From positions 1 to 47,094 of the forward strand of contig JACFNP010000025.1 in NCBI GenBank assembly GCA_019454835.1: a stretch of 47,094 bases of DNA. The letters run 5' to 3'. The stretch comes from Rubellimicrobium sp. (lineage in GTDB: Bacteria > Pseudomonadota > Alphaproteobacteria > Rhodobacterales > Rhodobacteraceae). The notes under the pieces are model-generated. The model was not told the DNA's origin, did no database searches, and saw only the letters and a program-made list of their open reading frames with translations. Shown in pieces: positions 24,052 through 32,414 of this stretch. Position numbers and translations under genes: made by a program. Positions within the stretch are counted from its first letter, which is position 1. Each line of letters begins with the position of its first letter.

Positions 24052-25104
24052 ATGAAGGCGCAGGTGCTCCACGAATATGATCCTTCACTCACCGCGCCGT
24101 CCTGGGTGAATCTCGAGGACGTGCCCGCCCCGGTGATCGAAAAGTCTACCGATGTGATCGTGCGCATCGGCGGTGCGGGCGTGTGCCGCACCGACCTGCA
24201 CATCATCGAAGGCATCTGGAAGCCGCATATGGACCCGACCGGCCATGGCCTGCTGCCCTTCATCATGGGCCATGAAAACGCGGGCTGGGTCGAGGAGATC
24301 GGCCCCGAGGTCGAGGGCTTCAAGGTCGGCGATCCGGTGATCGTGCATCCCAAGGTTTCCAGCGGCACCTGCCTTGCCTGCCGTCGCGGCCACGACATGC
24401 ACGCGGACGGCAAGTTCCCCGGCCTCGACAGCAACGGCGGCTATGCCGAATATCTCGGCACCTCGTCGCGCAACCTGGTGGCGCTGCCGCGCACCCTCGC
24501 GCCCAAGGATGTCGCGCCCTATTCCGACGCGGGCCTCACCGCCTATCGCGCCTGCAAGAAGGCCGCCCAGCAACTGCTTCCCGACCAGTCGGTCGTCGTG
24601 ATCGGCGCGGGCGGGCTGGGGCATATCGGCGTGCAGGTGCTGCGTGCGATGTGTGCGGCGCGCATCATCGTGATCGACCTCTCGGATGCGGCGCTCGAAC
24701 TGGCGGGCAAGGGCGGCGCCGACCATCTGGTCAAGGCCGACGGCGGCGAGGTCGAGGCCGTCCTGTCCCTTACCGGCGGCAAGGGTGCCGAGGCGGTGAT
24801 CGACTTCGTCGGCGAGAAGGGCACCACCCACCGGGGCCTTGCCATGACGCGGCCGATGGGCAGCTACTATATCGTCGGCTACGGCGAGGACATCCGGGTT
24901 CCCACGGTCGATCTCATCATCTCGGAGAAGAACATCATCGGCAATCTGGTCGGCACATGGGCCGAACTGGTCGAGCTGATGTCCCTTGCGGATCGCGGCC
25001 TCGTGGAACTTCATACGCGGTACTACAGCCTCGACGATGCCAACAAGGCGCTGCGCGACCTGCACGAGGGACGGATCAGCGGTCGCGCGGTGCTCGTGCC
25101 GTAA
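24052..25104 (+). CDS. Zinc-type NAD(P)-dependent alcohol dehydrogenase
   Basis: A 350-residue medium-chain dehydrogenase. Catalytic zinc ligands are C45 (GAGVCRTDLH), H74-E75 (MGHENAG) and D159. The coenzyme motif GAGGLG is at 185-190. The structural zinc site is incomplete: of the four expected cysteines only C107 and C110 remain, with S104 and A118 at the other two places. The start at 24052 follows AGGAGA at 24041-24046. It lies between its likely regulator and an ABC importer on the same strand, so it probably oxidises an alcohol that the importer brings in or that derives from it. Confidence 0.9.
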   Translation: MKAQVLHEYDPSLTAPSWVNLEDVPAPVIEKSTDVIVRIGGAGVCRTDLHIIEGIWKPHMDPTGHGLLPFIMGHENAGWVEEIGPEVEGFKVGDPVIVHPKVSSGTCLACRRGHDMHADGKFPGLDSNGGYAEYLGTSSRNLVALPRTLAPKDVAPYSDAGLTAYRACKKAAQQLLPDQSVVVIGAGGLGHIGVQVLRAMCAARIIVIDLSDAALELAGKGGADHLVKADGGEVEAVLSLTGGKGAEAVIDFVGEKGTTHRGLAMTRPMGSYYIVGYGEDIRVPTVDLIISEKNIIGNLVGTWAELVELMSLADRGLVELHTRYYSLDDANKALRDLHEGRISGRAVLVP

Positions 25105-25125
25105 ATCTGTGTGTGCCGGTTACCG

Positions 25126-25187
25126 GCGGGCCGGGTGCATGATGCCCGGCCCGCTGCCTGCGACCCGGAGGGCGCGACGCCCTCCGG
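25126..25187 (+). other. Tandem hairpins between the dehydrogenase and binding-protein genes
   Basis: Two perfect 10-bp stems stand in a row. GCGGGCCGGG (25126-25135) pairs with CCCGGCCCGC (25145-25154), and CCGGAGGGCG (25165-25174) pairs with CGCCCTCCGG (25178-25187) around CGA. Neither is followed by a T run. They may separate expression of the dehydrogenase from that of the transporter or partly terminate transcription. Confidence 0.6.
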
Positions 25188-25213
25188 CACTACCATCATC
25201 CAGGGAGGAAACG

Positions 25214-26767
25214 ATGACATCCAGAATCCGCAATTCGCTGCTGGCCACGACGGTCCTGTCGCTGGCGGCGCTGCCCGTCGCGGCGCCCTCGGCCTGGGCC
25301 GAAACCCCCGATTACGCGGCGATGTATCCAATTTCGGCCGACGTGCCCGGCGTCTGCTCGTTCGAGGCGATCGACGCCAGGGACTATTCCGGCCGCACCC
25401 TCAACATCATCACCCATGCGATCCCGGTGATCGGCGAGCCGACGGCGCTGCACGCCGCGCAGTTCGCCGAGCTGACCGGCGCCACCGTGAACGTGGTTCA
25501 TGTGCCCTTCGGCGACCTGTTCCAGCGCATCATGATCCCGTTCCAGACCGGGCAGGCCGCCTATGACGCGCTGTTCTTCCCCTCGCTCTGGCTGGGGGAT
25601 TTCAACCCCTATCTGGCCCCGGTGCCCGAGGCCTATCGGGAAACGCAGGGCATGCAGGACCTGACCGCGACCTATCGCGGCGTTGCGACCTGGAACAACG
25701 AGATGTTGCTTTATACCATGGATGGCGACCGCCATTACATGAAGTATCGGGCCGACATCTTCGACAACCCCGACATGCAGGCGCGCTTCGAGCAAGAGAC
25801 CGGCCGCGCGCTGACGCCGCCCGCGACCTGGGAGGAATACAACGAGATCGCCGCGGTGTTCTCGGGCTGGGACTGGGACGGCGACGGCCAGCCGAACTTC
25901 GGCACCGCCGAGGTGACGCAGCGCGACGACCTGATGTTCTCGGCCTTCATCAGCCGCGTGGCGGGCTATGCCAAGAACCCCGACGTGACCGGCGGCTTCT
26001 TCTTCGACCTCGAGACGATGGAGCCGCTGGTCAACACGCCGGGCTGGGTCCGTGGCCTTGAAATGTTCGTTGCCGCACAGGCCTCGATGCCGCCGGGCGG
26101 GACGAATTTCGGCCTCGGGGACGAAATCTTCTCGTTCGGGGGCGGCCAGACGCTGATGAGCTATTCCTGGGACGACGCCTTCATCCAGGCCCAACAGGAA
26201 GACAGCCCGATCCGCAACTCCGTCATGCCGACGGCGCTGCCCGGATCGACCGAGGTATGGAATCGCAACACCGGCGAATGGGAGACCTTCGCCGAACCCA
26301 ACCGCCCCGGCTATGTCACCTGGGGCTGGACCTCGGCGGTTGCCGGATCGAGCCAGAACCAGGACATGGCCTTCGATTTCCTGTGCTTCTTCGCCAACGA
26401 GGCGAACACGGAATCGGACATGCAGGTCGGGCGCTACGGCGTGAACCCCTACCGCGAGTCGCATTTCGAGGCCGCCTTCTACGAGGATGAACTCGGCTGG
26501 ACTCCCGAGGTGTCGCAGGCTTATGTCGAAACCCTGAGAGGTATCGACGAGAACCCGAACCGGGTTTTCGACCTGCGTGTTCCGGGTGTGGGTGAGTTCA
26601 TGTCCTCGCTTGCGGCGGGCGTGGCGCGGGCCCAGGCCGGAACGGCAACGCCGCAGCAGGCGCTCGACGACGTGGCCGACGAGTGGCGGGCCATCGTGGA
26701 CCGGATCGGTGCCGACACGATCCGTGCCGCATACGCCAACGTCGTGGCGCTCGAGGACGCGCGCTGA
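25214..26767 (+). CDS. ABC transporter substrate-binding protein (sugar/polyol type, family 1)
   Basis: A 517-residue periplasmic binding protein, longer than the usual ~420. Residues 1-29 are a Sec signal peptide ending SAWA. The mature part has family-1 features (PATWEEYNEIAAVF, QTLMSYSWDDAFIQA, YVTWGWTSAVAGSS). Large size and many aromatic residues suggest a carbohydrate or polyol ligand. AGGGAGGAA at 25202-25209 supports the start. The companion permeases and two ATPases follow. The ATPases resemble the rhizobial glycerol importer, but the small membrane protein found in that system is not present. Confidence 0.9.
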   Translation: MTSRIRNSLLATTVLSLAALPVAAPSAWAETPDYAAMYPISADVPGVCSFEAIDARDYSGRTLNIITHAIPVIGEPTALHAAQFAELTGATVNVVHVPFGDLFQRIMIPFQTGQAAYDALFFPSLWLGDFNPYLAPVPEAYRETQGMQDLTATYRGVATWNNEMLLYTMDGDRHYMKYRADIFDNPDMQARFEQETGRALTPPATWEEYNEIAAVFSGWDWDGDGQPNFGTAEVTQRDDLMFSAFISRVAGYAKNPDVTGGFFFDLETMEPLVNTPGWVRGLEMFVAAQASMPPGGTNFGLGDEIFSFGGGQTLMSYSWDDAFIQAQQEDSPIRNSVMPTALPGSTEVWNRNTGEWETFAEPNRPGYVTWGWTSAVAGSSQNQDMAFDFLCFFANEANTESDMQVGRYGVNPYRESHFEAAFYEDELGWTPEVSQAYVETLRGIDENPNRVFDLRVPGVGEFMSSLAAGVARAQAGTATPQQALDDVADEWRAIVDRIGADTIRAAYANVVALEDAR

Positions 26768-26773
26768 CTGGCC

Positions 26774-26799
26774 GGCGGGAAGGGTCCGCCCTTCCCGCC
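26774..26799 (+). other. Intergenic hairpin downstream of the third binding-protein gene
   Basis: GGCGGGAAGGG (26774-26784) pairs perfectly over 11 bp with CCCTTCCCGCC (26789-26799) around TCCG, 6 bp after the binding-protein stop and 26 bp before the permease. No T run follows. It matches the position of the hairpins at 2359-2383 and 19642-19665. Confidence 0.6.
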
Positions 26800-26825
26800 T
26801 CCCTCGGGTTGCGGGGTCGTCCTGA

Positions 26826-27692
26826 ATGTATCGTCAGAAGTATCTCTTCCTCACGCCGGGCCTCATCGCCCTTGTCGCGATCATCCTGTTCCCGCTGCTC
26901 TTCACCATCCGGGTCAGCTTCTCGGGCTGGGATGTCTACAATCCGGGGCTGAGCTGGAAGGGCGGGCAGAACTTCTCACGGCTTATGGCCGACAGCCGCT
27001 ACTGGGCGGCGCTCGGGCGGCTGTCGGTCATGGCGGTCGGCACCGTGCTGATCCAGTATGTGCTGGGCTTCGCGCTGGCGCTGCTGGTCTGGCGCGACGT
27101 GATCGCGCGCCGTTTCTTCCGGGTGCTGTTTCTGGTGCCGATGATGACCACCCCGGTCATCATGTCAGTGATCTGGCGCACGATCTTTCACGAATCGCTC
27201 GGGCCGCTGAACCCGATCATCCGCGGCCTCGGTCTTCCCGGCGTTCCCTGGCTGTCGGATCCGGTCTGGGCCTTCGTCGCGGTCATGCTGGTCGAGATCT
27301 GGCAGTGGACGCCGTTCATGTTCCTGCTGCTGCTTGCCGGGCTGCTGTCGCTGCCTTCCGAACCTTATCTCGCGGCAAGGATCGACGGCGCGGGCCCGGT
27401 GCGCACGTTCTTCTCGGTCACCTTTCCGGGGCTGGCGGCGATTTCGGTCGGCGCCATCGTGATCCGGCTCATCGAGGCATCGAAGATTCTCGATACCGTC
27501 TACGTCATGACCTCGGGCGGCCCCGGCGAGTCGACCGAGACGGCAAGCTACTACATCTACATCCGCGGGTTGCGCGACTTCCAGATCGGCTATTCGGCGG
27601 CATTGTCCATAATCTACCTGGTCATCATGATCGTGGCGCTGACGATCATCGCCAAGCTGCTCGTCCGTTTCCTTGTCCGCCCAGCGCCATAA
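26826..27692 (+). CDS. ABC transporter permease, MalF/UgpA type
   Basis: A 288-residue membrane protein. The first segment is LFLTPGLIALVAIILFPLLF. The coupling motif is YLAARIDGAGPVRTFFSVTF, and MTSGGPGESTETASYYIYIR is typical of first permeases of sugar-type importers. It is expected to pair with the next gene product and contact one of the two non-identical ATPases. Confidence 0.92.
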   Translation: MYRQKYLFLTPGLIALVAIILFPLLFTIRVSFSGWDVYNPGLSWKGGQNFSRLMADSRYWAALGRLSVMAVGTVLIQYVLGFALALLVWRDVIARRFFRVLFLVPMMTTPVIMSVIWRTIFHESLGPLNPIIRGLGLPGVPWLSDPVWAFVAVMLVEIWQWTPFMFLLLLAGLLSLPSEPYLAARIDGAGPVRTFFSVTFPGLAAISVGAIVIRLIEASKILDTVYVMTSGGPGESTETASYYIYIRGLRDFQIGYSAALSIIYLVIMIVALTIIAKLLVRFLVRPAP

Positions 27693-27714
27693 GCATCCGC
27701 CGGAGACTGCCTCG

Positions 27715-28599
27715 ATGACGCATCAGCCACTCGATCCCGAACCGCGTGCACCCGTCAGCCGGACGCTGAAGCTGGCCCTGAAATACGGCTTCATCCTGTT
27801 CTGGTCGGCCTTCGTGGTGTTTCCGTTCCTCTGGGCGCTCACCACCTCGTTCAAGGATGCCAACGGCGTCACCAACGGGGCGACCTGGCTGCCATGGCTG
27901 CAATACCAGCCCTCGACCCAGGGCTGGGCCTCGCTTTTCGGCGGGCCGGGCGGCACCAATATCGTGAGACCCTATCTCAACTCGATCTGGGTCACGCTCG
28001 GCGCCTCGGTCGTCTCGATCACGCTGGGCACGCTGGCGGCCTACGGATTGTCGCGCTTCACCTTCCGGTTCCTGTTCTTCCGCAACGCCGACATCACCTT
28101 CTTCTTCATCTCGCAGCGCATCATGCCGCCGATCGTGCTGGCGATACCGTTCTTCCTCATGCTGCGCGCGCTCGGGCTGCTCGATTCGCTTGCCGGGCTG
28201 ATCCTGGTCTATGTCGCGCTGCTCATGCCGATCGCGGTCTGGGTGATGGTGGATTTCTTCAACTCGATTCCGCGCGGCCTTGACGAGATGGCCTGGATGG
28301 ACGGCTGCGACCCGATCACGACCTTCTTCCGCGTGATCCTTCCCAACGCGGTACCGGGCCTGGTCGTGGCGGGCATGTTCTGCGTCATCTTCGGCTGGAA
28401 CGACTTCTTCTTCGCCTTCACGCTGACCTTCACCCAGACGCAGCTCCTGCCGGTCTCGATCGTCGCCCTCAATTCGTCGGTGACGCCGTGGTGGGCGCTG
28501 TCGGCCTCGGCGCTCGTCTCGATCGCGCCGCTGGTGCTGCTGGCCTTCGTGGTGGAGCGGTTCCTGAGCAAGGGCGGCCTTGCCGGGGCGGTGCGCTGA
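27715..28599 (+). CDS. ABC transporter permease, MalG/UgpE type
   Basis: A 294-residue membrane protein with a short cytosolic lead and a first segment at FILFWSAFVVFPFLWALTTS. The coupling motif is LDEMAWMDGCDPITTFFRVI. The ATG at 27715 has GGAG about 9 bp upstream; an in-frame ATG at 27673 lies inside the preceding gene. The stop shares one base with the next ATG (TGATG). Confidence 0.92.
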   Translation: MTHQPLDPEPRAPVSRTLKLALKYGFILFWSAFVVFPFLWALTTSFKDANGVTNGATWLPWLQYQPSTQGWASLFGGPGGTNIVRPYLNSIWVTLGASVVSITLGTLAAYGLSRFTFRFLFFRNADITFFFISQRIMPPIVLAIPFFLMLRALGLLDSLAGLILVYVALLMPIAVWVMVDFFNSIPRGLDEMAWMDGCDPITTFFRVILPNAVPGLVVAGMFCVIFGWNDFFFAFTLTFTQTQLLPVSIVALNSSVTPWWALSASALVSIAPLVLLAFVVERFLSKGGLAGAVR

Positions 28600-29666
28600 T
28601 GCTTGAAATCCATGATCTGACCCATGCCGAGGACGGCGTCACCCATCTGGACCATGTCTCGGCCCGGCTGGCACCGGGAACCCTGACGACGATCCTCGGC
28701 CGCACGGGCGCAGGCAAGACGAGCTTGCTGCGCACCATTGCCGGGCTTCTCGTGCCCGACAGCGGCGAGGTGTCGCTCGACGGGCAAGGCTGGAGCCGCC
28801 TGCCGCCGTGGAAGCGCCCGACAGCAATGGTGACGCAGCAATTCATCAACTATCCGCATCTGAGCACGCTCGACAACGTGGCGTTCCCGCTGGTCCGCAA
28901 GGGTCTGCGCTGGCCCGCCGCCCGCGACTCCGCGCGCGCGATGCTGGACCGGGTCGGCCTTTCCGCCATGGTCGGACGCAGGCCGTCCGAGCTTTCTGGC
29001 GGGCAGCAGCAGCGCGTCGCCATCGCGCGGGCGCTGGTCAAGCAGGCGCCGGTGCTGCTGCTCGACGAGCCTTTCGTGAACCTCGACTACAAGCTGCGCG
29101 AGGACCTGCGCGAGGAACTCGTCGACATGCTGCGCAACGAGTCCGGCCTGATCGTCCTCTATGCCAGCACCGAACCGCGCGAGGCGCTGAGCCTGGGCGA
29201 CCGCATCCTGCTCATGGCCGAGGGGCGGCTGCTTGATGACGGCGAGCCGCAACAGGTCTTTGGCGCGCCCGCCACGATCGAGGCCGCCCGTGTCATCAGC
29301 GACCCCCCGATCAACATCCTGCCGCTGACGGTGGGGGCGCATGTCGCCGCCGGTCCGTTCGGCGCGCAGGATGCGGGCGATCTGATCCGGGGTCTCGCGC
29401 CGGGCGAATACCGTCTCGGGTTGCGGGCAGCAGACCTGCGCCCCGGCGGGCGGCATGTCGCGCGGGTGGTGCTCTCGGAGGTGTCGGGGTCCGAGACCGT
29501 GACCCATCTCGATCTGGCCGGTTTTGCGCTGGTCATGCACGAGAAAAGCGTGGTGACGCATCCCCCCGGTGCCGAGATCGCCGTGGATGCGAATCTGGCG
29601 CGCGGCTTCATCTACGGTGCCGACGGCACGCTTCTTCGACGCGAGGCCCCGCATGGCCAGGATTGA
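28599..29666 (+). CDS. ABC ATPase, GlpS-like, without the switch histidine
   Basis: A 355-residue ATPase. Walker A GRTGAGKT is at 34-41, an intact signature LSGGQ at 132-136 and Walker B LLLDE at 153-157. Where other importer ATPases have V-T-H-D, it reads YASTEPREAL, so the switch histidine is replaced by T191. The same replacement occurs in GlpS of the rhizobial glycerol importer. A regulatory domain fills the C-terminus. The next gene encodes a partner that keeps the histidine but has lost the signature, so the two should form a heterodimer with one fully equipped ATP site. Confidence 0.9.
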   Translation: MLEIHDLTHAEDGVTHLDHVSARLAPGTLTTILGRTGAGKTSLLRTIAGLLVPDSGEVSLDGQGWSRLPPWKRPTAMVTQQFINYPHLSTLDNVAFPLVRKGLRWPAARDSARAMLDRVGLSAMVGRRPSELSGGQQQRVAIARALVKQAPVLLLDEPFVNLDYKLREDLREELVDMLRNESGLIVLYASTEPREALSLGDRILLMAEGRLLDDGEPQQVFGAPATIEAARVISDPPINILPLTVGAHVAAGPFGAQDAGDLIRGLAPGEYRLGLRAADLRPGGRHVARVVLSEVSGSETVTHLDLAGFALVMHEKSVVTHPPGAEIAVDANLARGFIYGADGTLLRREAPHGQD

Positions 29667-30717
29667 ACTCGACCACCTCGCCCATTCCTATGCGCCGGAC
29701 GCGCCGGACCCGGCATGGGCGCTGCGGCCCATCGACATGGTCTGGGAGGATGGCGGAACCTATGCCCTGCTCGGCCCCTCGGGCTGCGGCAAGAGCACCA
29801 TGCTCAACATCATCTCGGGCCTGTTGCGGCCCAGCCAGGGGCGGGTGCTGTTCGACGGCCGCGACGTGACCGCGCTCGATACCGGGCGGCGCAACATCGC
29901 GCAGGTCTTTCAGGTGCCGGTGATCTATACCTCGATGACCGTGGCGCAGAATCTGGCCTTTCCGCTGGTCTGCCGCAAGGTGGCCCCGGCCATCATCCGG
30001 CGCCGGGTGGGGGACATCGCCGAGCGGCTCGGTCTCGCGCCGCATCTGCAGCGCAGCGCGGTCGGGCTGACGGCCGACCATAAGCAGCTCGTGTCGCTGG
30101 GCCGCGGGCTGGTGCGCGAGGATGTGAGCGCGATCCTGCTCGACGAGCCGCTGACCGTCATCGACCCGCAGATGAAATTCGAGCTGCGCAAGATCCTCAA
30201 GCAGATCAACGAGGAATTCGGCATCACCATGGTTCTGGTCACCCACGACCAGAACGAGGCAATGACCTTCGCCCGCACCGTCGTCGTGATGAACCACGGC
30301 GAGGTGGTGCAGGCGGGCACGCCGCAGGATCTGTTCGAGCACCCGGCAACAACCCATGTCGGCTATTTCATCGGCAGCCCGGCCATGAATTTCGTCGAGG
30401 CGCGGCTCGAGGGCGGCATGGTCCGCGCCCCGGCGCTCGGCCTTGCGCGGGCCGCGCCTGCGGGCCTTGCCGGTGGTGATCTGGCGCTGGGCTTCCGGCC
30501 CGAACATCTCGCGCCCGACGGCCCCGGCCAGCGCGTCGGCGGGCGGGTGACGCGCATCTGGTTCGAGGGCCTTGAAGAGGTGGCCGAGATCGCGCGCGAC
30601 GACGCGACATTCCGCGCACGGGTGCCTTCGGGGATGTTCCGCACCGGCGATGACGCCACCCTCGCCCTGCCCGACGACCGCCTTCTGGTCTACCGCGAAG
30701 GGCGGCTTGTCGTCTGA
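29653..30717 (+). CDS. ABC ATPase, GlpT-like, with a degenerate signature motif
   Basis: A 354-residue ATPase whose gene overlaps the previous one by 14 bp. Walker A GPSGCGKS (41-48), Walker B ILLDE (161-165) and the switch histidine H198 in VTHDQ are intact. In place of LSGGQ it has LTADHKQ at 139-145. That substitution recalls GlpT of the rhizobial glycerol importer. Paired with the preceding ATPase, its Walker motifs and histidine face the partner's LSGGQ, giving one complete site and one defective site. It is the last gene of the operon. Confidence 0.9.
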   Translation: MARIELDHLAHSYAPDAPDPAWALRPIDMVWEDGGTYALLGPSGCGKSTMLNIISGLLRPSQGRVLFDGRDVTALDTGRRNIAQVFQVPVIYTSMTVAQNLAFPLVCRKVAPAIIRRRVGDIAERLGLAPHLQRSAVGLTADHKQLVSLGRGLVREDVSAILLDEPLTVIDPQMKFELRKILKQINEEFGITMVLVTHDQNEAMTFARTVVVMNHGEVVQAGTPQDLFEHPATTHVGYFIGSPAMNFVEARLEGGMVRAPALGLARAAPAGLAGGDLALGFRPEHLAPDGPGQRVGGRVTRIWFEGLEEVAEIARDDATFRARVPSGMFRTGDDATLALPDDRLLVYREGRLVV

Positions 30718-30952
30718 GGGCGGAAAACGCACCGCATCGGGCGACGGGTCGGCCGCATCAGGGGGCGGGCGGCCTGCACGATGGTGCAGAACCTGAAACT
30801 GCACCAGGGCGCGACCGGCCTGCCGTCGGGTGTTCCGATGCCCGACCGTCAGGCGCAGCGTTTCATTCATGCCACCGGCAACGTCGGCATGTCGGGCAGA
30901 CACGATTCCCTTGACGGGCGCCTCACACATGATTGACTCGACTCCCCGCCAG
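30718..30952. other. Intergenic region before imuA with an 8-bp palindrome
   Basis: No gene is evident. TGGTGCAG (30782-30789) and CTGCACCA (30799-30806) form a perfect 8-bp inverted repeat with a 9-nt spacer. It could be the end of the ABC operon transcript or a regulator site. A TTGACT box at 30933-30938 is the likely -35 element of imuA. Confidence 0.4.
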
Positions 30953-30967
30953 GAACAAATAATGAAC
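30953..30967 (-). promoter_or_regulatory. LexA (SOS) box upstream of imuA
   Basis: GAACAAATAATGAAC is a GAAC-N7-GAAC direct repeat, which on the other strand is GTTC-N7-GTTC, the established LexA recognition sequence of alphaproteobacteria. It covers the place of the -10 element behind TTGACT (30933-30938) and lies 28 bp before the imuA start. DNA-damage induction of imuA through LexA is the natural reading. Confidence 0.8.
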
Positions 30968-30995
30968 ACTCACCGAAATCAGCCGACCGGACACC

Positions 30996-31745
30996 ATGCG
31001 CCGCCCCGCTTCCCCTGTTGTTCTTGCCGAGCTGCGCGCCCGTATCGCGCGGCTGGATGGCAGCGCGCAGGCAGCCGGGGTGCTGCCGTTCGGGGTTGCG
31101 GCGCTTGACGACCATCTGCCCGGCGGCGGGCTGGCGCTGGGGGCGTTGCACGAGGTGGCGGGCGGCGGCGGCGAGCAGGCGAGCGCGGCGGCGGCACTGT
31201 TCGTTGCCGGGATCGCGGCGCGCAGCGAGGGTCCGGTGCTGTGGTGCGTGACGCGGGCCGACCTGTTCGCGCCGGGGCTGGCGCAGGCGGGGCTGGCGGC
31301 AGAGCGGGTGATACATGTCGAGGCTGGCGACGATCGCGCGGTGCTCGCCTGCATGGAGGAGGGGTTGCACCACGGCGGCCCCGGCCTGGTGGTGGGCGAG
31401 GTCGCGCGCCTGTCGATGGTCGCCTCGCGCCGCCTGCATCTGGCGGCGCGCGAGAGCGGGACGCCGGGCATCGCGCTGCGCCGCTGGCGCGGGCAGGCGG
31501 ATGCGCGCGATTTCGGCCAGCCGACGGCGGCCATGACGCGCTGGCGGGTGACCCCGCGGCCGTCCGCGCCCCTGCCGGTGCCGGGCGTCGGTCGCGCCCG
31601 CTGGCGGGTCGAGCTGCTCCGGGCGCGGGCGGCGGAATGTCTCGATCTGGAACTCGAGGCCTGCGACGCCACCGGCCACCTCGCCCTGCCCGACCGCGCG
31701 GCCGACGGGAACCGGCAATATCCCCGGCACATGCAGGCCCCGTGA
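30996..31745 (+). CDS. imuA: ImuA-like SOS mutagenesis protein
   Basis: The 249-residue protein resembles ImuA, a RecA/SulA-like accessory factor of the ImuA-ImuB-DnaE2 error-prone repair system of alphaproteobacteria. Characteristic stretches are LPFGVAALDDHLPGGGLALG, ALHEVAGGGGE and PVLWCVTRADLFAPGLAQAG. The usual partners imuB and dnaE2 do not follow; repeats and trgA do. A LexA box lies just upstream, so the promoter looks functional. Either the partners are elsewhere in the genome or this is a relic or extra copy. The ATG lacks a good ribosome-binding site. Confidence 0.85.
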   Translation: MRRPASPVVLAELRARIARLDGSAQAAGVLPFGVAALDDHLPGGGLALGALHEVAGGGGEQASAAAALFVAGIAARSEGPVLWCVTRADLFAPGLAQAGLAAERVIHVEAGDDRAVLACMEEGLHHGGPGLVVGEVARLSMVASRRLHLAARESGTPGIALRRWRGQADARDFGQPTAAMTRWRVTPRPSAPLPVPGVGRARWRVELLRARAAECLDLELEACDATGHLALPDRAADGNRQYPRHMQAP

Positions 31746-31773
31746 CCCAGGGCAATGGGGCGGGCTGCATGTT

Positions 31774-31812
31774 CCGTCATTGCGAGGCGGCGCAGCCGAC
31801 GAAGCAACCCCG
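31774..31812 (+). repeat. Half copy (left arm) of the palindromic intergenic repeat
   Basis: Only the left arm is present, from CCGTCATTGCGAGG to GCAACCCCGG, immediately followed by a full copy. It starts 28 bp after the imuA stop. The upstream flank CCCAGGGCAATGGGGCG resembles the flanks of the copies at 35.6 and 40.5 kb, so the repeat family extends a little beyond the core. Confidence 0.85.
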
Positions 31813-31819
31813 GTATATT

Positions 31820-31908
31820 CCGTCATTGCGAGGAGCCGAAGGCGACGAAGCAACCCCGATGTTGCGTGTGAGCGGTCGAGGTTGCTTCGGCTGCGCCTCG
31901 CAATGACA
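31820..31908. repeat. Palindromic intergenic repeat, copy 2
   Basis: A full copy with arms CCGTCATTGCGAGGAGCCGA onward and GGTTGCTTCGGCTGCGCCTC to GCAATGACA. The left arm is of the GCCGAAGGC variety and the right arm of the GGCTGCGCC variety, so the mid-stem pairs poorly, though each block can form its own small hairpin. It sits between imuA and the convergent trgA. Confidence 0.88.
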
Positions 31909-31964
31909 GGGTTTGCCGTTCGCCCGATTGCGCGGCCCCGTGACCCCGCGCCCCGCCGCGCCCG

Positions 31965-32414
31965 TCAGTCCGCGCGCCGCCCGATCCATTCGACGACCAG
32001 GCCGATCACCACCGCGCCCGCCGCAAGCGCCGCGATCACCTCGGGCAGCGCGGCGGTGCGGCCGATGTCGATCATCAGGCCGAAGACCGCGATCACCGCC
32101 TCGGCGGGGCCGTCGTAGGCCTTGCGCATCGACAGCGCCACCATGCGGATGCCGCCGTGCAGGACCAGCGCGGCAAAGGTGATCGCCACCGTGGTCGTGA
32201 TCCCCTGCCCCACGGCACCGGCCCAGGTGTTGCTCCCGGCCCGCGCGCCGCCCAGCCGCCAGCCGATGACGAGGCCCAGCGCCATGTTGACAAGGGCGAA
32301 GGCGCGCGGCTCGGGCTGCTCGGCGGCGGCAAAGGCGGGCAGCGCCAGTTGCGCGACTGCCCCGAACAGCGCGGCGAACAGGAAGGCGGCAGTCAGCTTT
32401 CCGGCGGTCGGCAT
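31965..32414 (-). CDS. trgA: TrgA-like membrane protein
   Basis: The 149-residue protein has about four transmembrane segments and matches the TrgA family, named from a tellurite-resistance locus of Rhodobacter sphaeroides. Recognisable stretches are MPTAGKLTAAFLFAALFGAV, ALGLVIGWRLGGARAG and VWEWIGRR-like VVEWIGRRAD at the end. GGAG seven bases before CAT-complement 32414 supports this start; the frame stays open 156 bp further upstream but without family sequence. The biochemical role of TrgA is not established. It is divergent from cdd across a 181-bp gap that must hold both promoters. Confidence 0.8.
   Translation of the reverse strand: MPTAGKLTAAFLFAALFGAVAQLALPAFAAAEQPEPRAFALVNMALGLVIGWRLGGARAGSNTWAGAVGQGITTTVAITFAALVLHGGIRMVALSMRKAYDGPAEAVIAVFGLMIDIGRTAALPEVIAALAAGAVVIGLVVEWIGRRAD

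Noticed and set aside
24852-30717. Complete rhizobial-type glycerol transport operon
   Set aside because: The ATPase pair fits, but the small GlpU-like membrane protein and glpD are absent and the binding protein is not clearly GlpV, so glp gene names were not assigned.
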